Source: Clostridiales bacterium
GTDB taxonomy: Bacteria; Bacillota; Clostridia; Lachnospirales; Lachnospiraceae
DNA length: 10,057 nucleotides
NCBI GenBank assembly: GCA_019420425.1
Contig: JAHZHG010000068.1
Location: forward strand, 235-10,291
Direction: 5' to 3'
Shown here: positions 6,213 to 10,057 of the stretch, piece after piece
How the letters are laid out: every line of letters begins with the position of its first letter
Numbering within the stretch: position 1 is the stretch's first letter
Translations under genes and position numbers: made by a program
Notes under the pieces: model-generated
What the model saw: only the letters and a program-made list of their open reading frames with translations
The model's database searches: none
Told to the model about the DNA's origin: nothing

Positions 6213-6551
6213 ATGAAAAAGTTAGAGATTATCATTAAGCCGGAAAAGCTGGAAGATCTGAAAACGATCCTGGACCGCTGCAAGGCAAACGGAGTCATGA
6301 TATCCAATATCATGGGCTACGGAAATCAGAAAGGATACAAGCGGATGTACCGCGGCTCCGAGTATGTGGTGAACCTGCTTCCGAAGGTGAAGGTGGAAAC
6401 CGTCGTGGAGAATGAGGTGGCGGAAGATATTATCGACAGCATTGTAAAGGACATTAACACCGGAAACTATGGAGACGGAAAAATCTTCGTGTACGACGTA
6501 GAGGATGCGGTACGTATCCGTACAGGAGAGCGCGGAAACGACGCACTGTAA
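6213..6551 (+). CDS. glnB: PII nitrogen regulatory protein (GlnB/GlnK family)
   Basis: The 112-aa product is a full-length PII signal protein. PII trimers bind ATP or ADP and 2-oxoglutarate and control nitrogen proteins. The T-loop is visible as YKRMYRGSEY, with Tyr51 at the position uridylylated in enteric bacteria; whether it is modified here is unknown. The C-terminal signature TGNYGDGKIFVYDVEDAVRIRTGE is intact. The start is ATG 6213, with AGGAGG (6200-6205) 7 nt upstream; a GTG two codons earlier overlaps the ribosome site. The gene lies 136 nt before an ammonium transporter gene. That is the classic glnK-amtB pairing in which PII blocks the Amt channel when nitrogen is plentiful, so the name glnK would be equally fitting. 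Expression is probably controlled by the leader attenuator. Confidence 0.95.
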   Translation: MKKLEIIIKPEKLEDLKTILDRCKANGVMISNIMGYGNQKGYKRMYRGSEYVVNLLPKVKVETVVENEVAEDIIDSIVKDINTGNYGDGKIFVYDVEDAVRIRTGERGNDAL

Positions 6552-6606
6552 TCGCGCCAAATGCAATGGATTATCTGGAAAAATTTATCTATAGGTGTAA
6601 TCAAGA

Positions 6607-6662
6607 ATTATCAAAGAGGATAATGACTGCGGGAAGAGGAGCCCAAGGTGATTATCTTTTTT
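6607..6662 (+). terminator. Attenuator between glnB and amt with competing hexaloop hairpin
   Basis: AAAGAGGATAAT (6613-6624) pairs with ATTATCTTTTTT (6651-6662) over 12 bp with two G-U pairs, with an inner GGG/CCC; the T-run is part of the distal arm. A competing hairpin ATTATC-[AAAGAG]-GATAAT (6607-6624) has a perfect 6-bp stem and a six-base loop with A1 and G4. ATTATC occurs three times (6570, 6607, 6651) against one GATAAT. Forming the small hairpin would prevent the terminator and let transcription into amt continue. Confidence 0.65.
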
Positions 6663-6687
6663 ATATTTAGGAAATGAGGACAAAATT

Positions 6688-7944
6688 ATGGCAGAAATCA
6701 ATGTTATGGATACATTATGGGTCTTACTTGGAGCGGCTCTGATCTTTTTCATGCAGGCTGGCTTCGCCTGTGTAGAGGCAGGCTTTACGAGGGCAAAAAA
6801 CACCGGTAATATCATCATGAAAAACCTGATGGACTTTGCCTGCGGCTCGGTAGCTTTCTTGTTTATTGGCTTTGGCATTCTGGCCGGAACCGGAAATGGA
6901 TTTATCGGAGATTTTGATTTCTTTATCCGGGGCAGTTACGATACCGGCAGCATTCCTCTTTGGGCGTATGTGGCATTCAACACGATGTTTTGTGCAACCA
7001 CGGCGACCATCGTATCCGGAGCCATGGCTGAGCGGACAAAATTCGCTTCTTATCTGGTTTACAGTGTAGTCATCAGTGCAGTCATTTATCCGATCGAAGC
7101 ACATTGGGCATGGGGCGGCGGCTGGCTGAGCAGCTTAAGCATCGGAGGGGCAACCGGATTTATCGATTATGCCGGATCGGCCCTGGTTCATATGGCAGGC
7201 GGAGTTGCCGCATTTGTGGGAGCAGCAGTGCTTGGGCCCCGTATCGGAAAATACGATAAGGACGGCAACGCAAAGGCAATCCCCGGACATAACATTGCAC
7301 TTGGTGCACTTGGCGTATTTATTCTCTGGTTTGGCTGGTTCGGTTTCAACCCGGCATCCAGCTATGGGTTGTCCACTCCGGAGCAGGCCATTGAGGTCAG
7401 CAACGTATTCATGACGACCAATACTGCAGCGGCGGCGGCCACAGTAGTAGCCATGATCCTTACCTGGATCAAATACGGAAAGCCGGATGTTTCCATGACC
7501 TTAAACGGCTCACTGGCCGGTCTGGTAGCCATTACGGCAGGCTGCAACGCGGTAGACCCGTGGGCAGCGCTGATCATCGGCATTATCGCCGGCTTTGTCG
7601 TAGTATTCGCCATTGAGTTTATCGACCAGAAGCTCCGGGTGGATGACCCGGTTGGAGCAATCGGGGTACACGGCTGCTGCGGCTTCACCGGTACGATCTG
7701 CACAGGTCTGTTTGCCAGAGACAACGGCCTGTTTACCACAGGACAGTGGGGCCAGCTGGCTATACAGGCAATCGGAGCCTTTGCCATTGTTGCGTTTATG
7801 GCAGTTACCATGACGATTCTGTTTTTCCTCTTAAAGAAAACCATCGGTCTGCGGGCTGGTGCAGAAGAGGAAATTACCGGTCTGGATGTTACCGAGCATA
7901 ATCTGGAAAGTGCTTATGCGGGATTTAACTTCAGACGTGATTAA
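6688..7944 (+). CDS. amtB: Ammonium transporter (Amt family)
   Basis: The 418-aa membrane protein conducts ammonium/ammonia into the cell. It has about 11 hydrophobic segments and no cleavable signal peptide. Family motifs are FMQAGFACVEAGFTRAKNTGN near residues 21-41, TIVSGAMAERTKF at 107-119, HWAWGGGWL at 139-147, the substrate-selecting Asp160 in FIDYAGS, the first pore histidine His168 in LVHMAGG, FILWFGWFGFNPAS at 211-224, and the second pore histidine His328 in VHGCCGFTGTICTG. GAGG (6676-6679) lies 8 nt before the ATG. It follows glnB, so PII gating of the pore is expected. It lacks a clear promoter of its own; the attenuator at 6607-6662 probably sets its level relative to glnB. Confidence 0.95.
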   Translation: MAEINVMDTLWVLLGAALIFFMQAGFACVEAGFTRAKNTGNIIMKNLMDFACGSVAFLFIGFGILAGTGNGFIGDFDFFIRGSYDTGSIPLWAYVAFNTMFCATTATIVSGAMAERTKFASYLVYSVVISAVIYPIEAHWAWGGGWLSSLSIGGATGFIDYAGSALVHMAGGVAAFVGAAVLGPRIGKYDKDGNAKAIPGHNIALGALGVFILWFGWFGFNPASSYGLSTPEQAIEVSNVFMTTNTAAAAATVVAMILTWIKYGKPDVSMTLNGSLAGLVAITAGCNAVDPWAALIIGIIAGFVVVFAIEFIDQKLRVDDPVGAIGVHGCCGFTGTICTGLFARDNGLFTTGQWGQLAIQAIGAFAIVAFMAVTMTILFFLLKKTIGLRAGAEEEITGLDVTEHNLESAYAGFNFRRD

Positions 7945-7982
7945 AACAGCCATCTTTTCTAATCCCTTACTATAATATCATA

Positions 7983-8021
7983 TGGAAATGCCCTGGTGCG
8001 AAAGTGCCGGGGCATTTTCCA
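7983..8021 (+). terminator. Terminator after amt
   Basis: A hairpin of about 18 bp with a GAAA tetraloop (8000-8003) pairs TGGAAATGCCC...TGC with GTGCC...GGGGCATTTTCCA, with a few G-U pairs and one bulged T. The TTTT lies in the distal arm. It ends the glnB-amt unit. Confidence 0.7.
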
Positions 8022-8072
8022 TGTAAAAATGGCCGATATGTACAAAGATAATAAAAATCAGAAGAAAAAACA

Positions 8073-8101
8073 TTGCTAATTTAGTAATTTTATATTACAA
8101 T
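8073..8101 (+). promoter_or_regulatory. Promoter of the CdaR/PucR-family gene
   Basis: TTGCTA (8073-8078) and TACAAT (8096-8101) are separated by 17 nt. Transcription would start near 8108, leaving a leader of about 100 nt in which I see no clear hairpin or riboswitch. Confidence 0.65.
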
Positions 8102-8206
8102 AAAAAAGGAGTATGCGTTCACGGGAAAAAGTGGGTTAAATTTAGAGAAAAAAACAGGATCAAAAATGGTGAAAGCGGATACCCATCATGCAAAGGAGGA
8201 TTCTTC

Positions 8207-9295
8207 ATGATCTCAAATCAGGTTTTACAATCAACGCTGGAAGGACTTAAGGCGATCAGCAGAGTAGATCTTTGTGTATTGGATACAGAAGGGATATTAT
8301 TAGCGACCACATTTTCCGAGGCGGACAAATTTCGGGACTCCGTTCTGGCATTTGTAAATTCACCGGCGGACAGTCAGGTGTTGGCTGGCTGTCAGTTTTT
8401 TAAGGTATTTGACGAGCATCAGCTGGAGTACATCCTGCTGGCGAACGGCAGCAGCGAAGATGTCTATATGATCGGAAAGATGTCTGCATTCCAGATTCAA
8501 AATCTGCTGGTTGCATACAAGGAGCGTTTCGACAAGGACAATTTCATCAAAAACCTGCTGCTGGATAACCTGCTGCTGGTAGATATCTATAATCGGGCAA
8601 AGAAGCTGCACATTGATACGGATGTGCGCCGGGTAGTCTTTATTCTGGAAACTAATCACGAAAAGGACAGCAGCTCCCTGGAGCATCTGCGCGCTCTGTT
8701 TGGGACAAAGACAGGAGATTTTATTACCGCAGTAGACGAAAAGAGCATTATTATAGTAAAGGAGCTGGCCCCCACAGACGGATATCCCGAGATGGAAAAG
8801 ACGGCCAAGTTCATTCTGGACGCGTTCAGCGAGGAAAAGCGCCAGAATGCACTGATCGCATATGGTACGATTGTAGGGGAGATCAAAGAGGTATCCCGTT
8901 CCTACAAGGAGGCCAGGATGGCTCTTGACGTGGGAAAAATTTTCTTTAGCGACCGCAAGGTGATTGCCTATAGCTCACTGGGCATCGGACGTCTGATTTA
9001 CCAGCTGCCTATTCCGCTGTGCAAAATGTTTATCCGCGAAATCTTTGAGGGCAAGTCTCCGGATGATTTTGACGAGGAGACATTGACCACGATCAACAAA
9101 TTTTTTGAAAACAGCCTGAATGTATCCGAGACCTCCAGACAGCTGTACATCCACCGGAATACCCTGGTTTACCGACTGGATAAGCTGCAGAAGGCCACGG
9201 GCCTGGATCTCCGCGTTTTTGAGGATGCGATTACCTTTAAGATTGCCTTAATGGTCGTAAAATACATGAACTATATGGAAAATCTGGACTACTAA
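8207..9295 (+). CDS. CdaR/PucR-family transcriptional regulator
   Basis: The 362-aa cytosolic protein has the family layout. The N-terminal part (about 1-100, including VDLCVLDTEGILLATT) resembles the ligand-sensing region of sugar-diacid regulators. The middle (about 138-250, ending IAYGTIVGEIKEVSRSYKEA) looks like the degenerate GGDEF-like domain of CdaR. The C-terminal PucR-type helix-turn-helix is at about 295-350 (FFENSLNVSETSRQLYIHRN, then LVYRLDKLQKATGL). AAGGAGG (8193-8199) lies 7 nt before the ATG. It has its own promoter and terminator, so it is a single-gene unit. Its position after glnN-glnB-amt hints at a role in nitrogen or sugar-acid use, but the ligand and targets are unknown; this family regulates glycerate, galactarate, purine and other pathways. 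Confidence 0.87.
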   Translation: MISNQVLQSTLEGLKAISRVDLCVLDTEGILLATTFSEADKFRDSVLAFVNSPADSQVLAGCQFFKVFDEHQLEYILLANGSSEDVYMIGKMSAFQIQNLLVAYKERFDKDNFIKNLLLDNLLLVDIYNRAKKLHIDTDVRRVVFILETNHEKDSSSLEHLRALFGTKTGDFITAVDEKSIIIVKELAPTDGYPEMEKTAKFILDAFSEEKRQNALIAYGTIVGEIKEVSRSYKEARMALDVGKIFFSDRKVIAYSSLGIGRLIYQLPIPLCKMFIREIFEGKSPDDFDEETLTTINKFFENSLNVSETSRQLYIHRNTLVYRLDKLQKATGLDLRVFEDAITFKIALMVVKYMNYMENLDY

Positions 9296-9322
9296 TCCCG
9301 TAAATGCAGGGAAAACACTTGC

Positions 9323-9362
9323 TTTGCCTACCGCTTATGAAAGAGGTAGGCAAATTTATTTT
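9323..9362 (+). terminator. Terminator after the CdaR/PucR-family gene
   Basis: A perfect 10-bp stem TTTGCCTACC/GGTAGGCAAA (9323-9332/9345-9354) is followed by a T-rich run (TTTATTTTAT). Confidence 0.8.
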
Positions 9363-9530
9363 ATCATAGAAAACTGCTTCGCATTTTCCTATGATACAAA
9401 AGCCTCCGGCAGGATGCGCACGGATGCAAGAGGTATTCTATTGCTACGCAATATGCATCCGGCGCGGAAAAAATGTGCTTCTGGGAGGTAGATAAAAGTC
9501 GCGAGGATGTGCAAAGCACATTTTTTCATC
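9362..9530. repeat. Hairpin-rich intergenic element 2 (before the S41 gene)
   Basis: This part of the gap holds no gene. It has TATCATAG-AAAA/TTTT-CTATGATA (9362-9396, with a TGC-TTC-GCA tip), an 8-bp pair CGGATGCA/TGCATCCG (9421-9428/9454-9461) with ATTGC-TAC-GCAAT inside, and ATGTGC-AAA-GCACAT (9507-9521) running into six T residues. Like element 1 after fba it starts with an A/T-rich palindrome, continues with AAGCC..CGG.CAG and GATGCGCA, passes a GCGCGGAA, and ends in a GTGC-AAG-type hairpin with T-run. Confidence 0.6.
9507..9526 (+). terminator. Rho-independent-type hairpin upstream of the S41 gene
   Basis: ATGTGC-AAA-GCACAT is followed by T residues to 9526. It could block read-through into the S41 gene. 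AAAAAATGTGC at 9468-9478 can instead pair with GCACATTTTTT (9516-9526) over 11 bp. Confidence 0.55.
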
Positions 9531-9571
9531 CACGGAATCACCGGATAAGGGGGATACGCGAAAAAAAGCAC

Positions 9572-9621
9572 TTGAAAATGGCGATAATTTATATTAAATT
9601 ATATCATGTTACTACTATAAT
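9572..9621 (+). promoter_or_regulatory. Promoter region of the S41 protease gene
   Basis: TTGAAA (9572-9577), 17 nt, TAAATT (9595-9600) is one good candidate. A perfect TATAAT at 9616-9621 with ATTAAA 17 nt upstream is another. Either gives a short leader before ATG 9658. Confidence 0.5.
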
Positions 9622-9657
9622 AGAGATGAATCACATGAAAGTTTGGATTATGAGCTT

Positions 9658-10057
9658 ATGGCAGAATTTGACGGAAAAAGAGAGGTAACCGAAGAGAAAG
9701 ATGAACAGAAGAAAAGGGAGCAGGAAACCGGTAAAAGGGACTCGCTCCCTTTTGCTAAAGGCTTTTTATGCGGAGTGGTTGTTATGGGTATTCTCTCCGT
9801 GGGCATCACGGTGCTCCAGGTGCGCAGCATGGGCAGAAACCGGGTGGAGATTATCCAGTCGGATGAGGCAGCGGGCCAGTCGGACGGAGGGGAGGAAACG
9901 GGCATCGATGTGCTGACTGGGCCGGAGCTGTCCGGGAAGCTGGCGGAGATTGAGGAAAAGATCAATGATTACTACCTGAATGAGGTGGACGAAGAACAGC
10001 TGGTTTCCTATCTGTGTAAGGGGCTGACCGTCGGTCTGGATGATCCGTATGCCAATT
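9658..10057 (+). CDS. S41-family C-terminal processing peptidase (CtpA/CtpB type), 3' truncated
   Basis: The frame from ATG 9658 stays open to the window end (133 residues). It has a charged cytoplasmic N terminus (about 1-32), one membrane helix (about 34-55, FAKGFLCGVVVMGILSVGI), a low-complexity acidic linker, and then KLAEIEEKINDYYLNEVDEE followed by KGLTVGLDDPYAN. This last part is the typical opening of S41 carboxyl-terminal processing proteases (tyrosine-rich helix, then GLDDPY). The PDZ and serine-lysine catalytic parts lie beyond the window. It should be a membrane-anchored protease acting outside the membrane. The ribosome site before ATG 9658 is weak; the frame is open back to a TAA at 9595, but I see no better start. 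A perfect hairpin AAAAGGGA/TCCCTTTT lies in the coding region at 9733-9753. Confidence 0.8.
   Translation, partial: MAEFDGKREVTEEKDEQKKREQETGKRDSLPFAKGFLCGVVVMGILSVGITVLQVRSMGRNRVEIIQSDEAAGQSDGGEETGIDVLTGPELSGKLAEIEEKINDYYLNEVDEEQLVSYLCKGLTVGLDDPYAN

Noticed and set aside
7971..7976. TATAAT between the amt stop and its terminator
   Set aside because: There is no acceptable -35 at the right spacing, and the hairpin at 7983 would stop the transcript almost at once.
8105..8137. Short upstream ORF (MRSREKVG) in the leader of the CdaR/PucR-family gene
   Set aside because: The AAAGGAG is only one or two bases before the ATG, too close for normal initiation, and the peptide has no recognisable feature.
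9635..9687. Reading frame beginning MNHMKVW near the S41 start
   Set aside because: It ends at 9688 in a different frame from the membrane helix and the S41 domain, and has no ribosome site; the frame from 9658 is the real gene.

Overview
This window looks like the chromosome of a gut-type Clostridia, most likely a Lachnospiraceae (Clostridium cluster XIVa) member. The pointers are a type III glutamine synthetase (GlnN), a Firmicutes-style class II aldolase, strong AGGAGG ribosome sites, sigma-A-like promoters, and intergenic regions rich in hairpins. All genes I can support read on the + strand. The species call is inference from family resemblance only.

Layout. Positions 1-1938 hold the end of a sugar-binding protein gene (cut by the window start) and an MglB-like glucose/galactose-binding lipoprotein gene; no permease or ATPase follows. 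Positions 2050-2913 encode fructose-bisphosphate aldolase with its own promoter. A hairpin-rich gap (2914-3255) leads to glnN (3256-5367), followed by a terminator. Positions 5368-6212 carry no gene but hold two diverged copies of a repeat about 257 nt in period, plus a remnant of a third; pairing patterns suggest they encode minus-strand small RNAs. Then come glnB/glnK (PII, 6213-6551), an ammonium transporter (6688-7944) and a CdaR/PucR-family regulator (8207-9295). A second hairpin-rich gap (9296-9657) precedes the start of an S41 C-terminal processing protease gene that runs off the window end (9658-10057).

How the genes work together. glnN, glnB and amt form an ammonium-assimilation block: Amt imports ammonium, PII senses nitrogen and energy status and gates Amt, and GlnN fixes ammonium into glutamine. 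Each of the three has a terminator-like hairpin in its leader that competes with a smaller hairpin. The glnN and glnB leaders share a 16-nt element (15/16 identical). The small hairpins of glnN and amt have six-base loops with A at position 1 and G at position 4, as expected for ANTAR-type antitermination. No ANTAR protein gene is in the window, so this remains a hypothesis.

The most unusual signals are the tandem repeat with minus-strand RNA character between glnN and glnB, the shared leader element of the nitrogen genes, and a pair of related hairpin-rich interspersed elements after fba and before the S41 gene.
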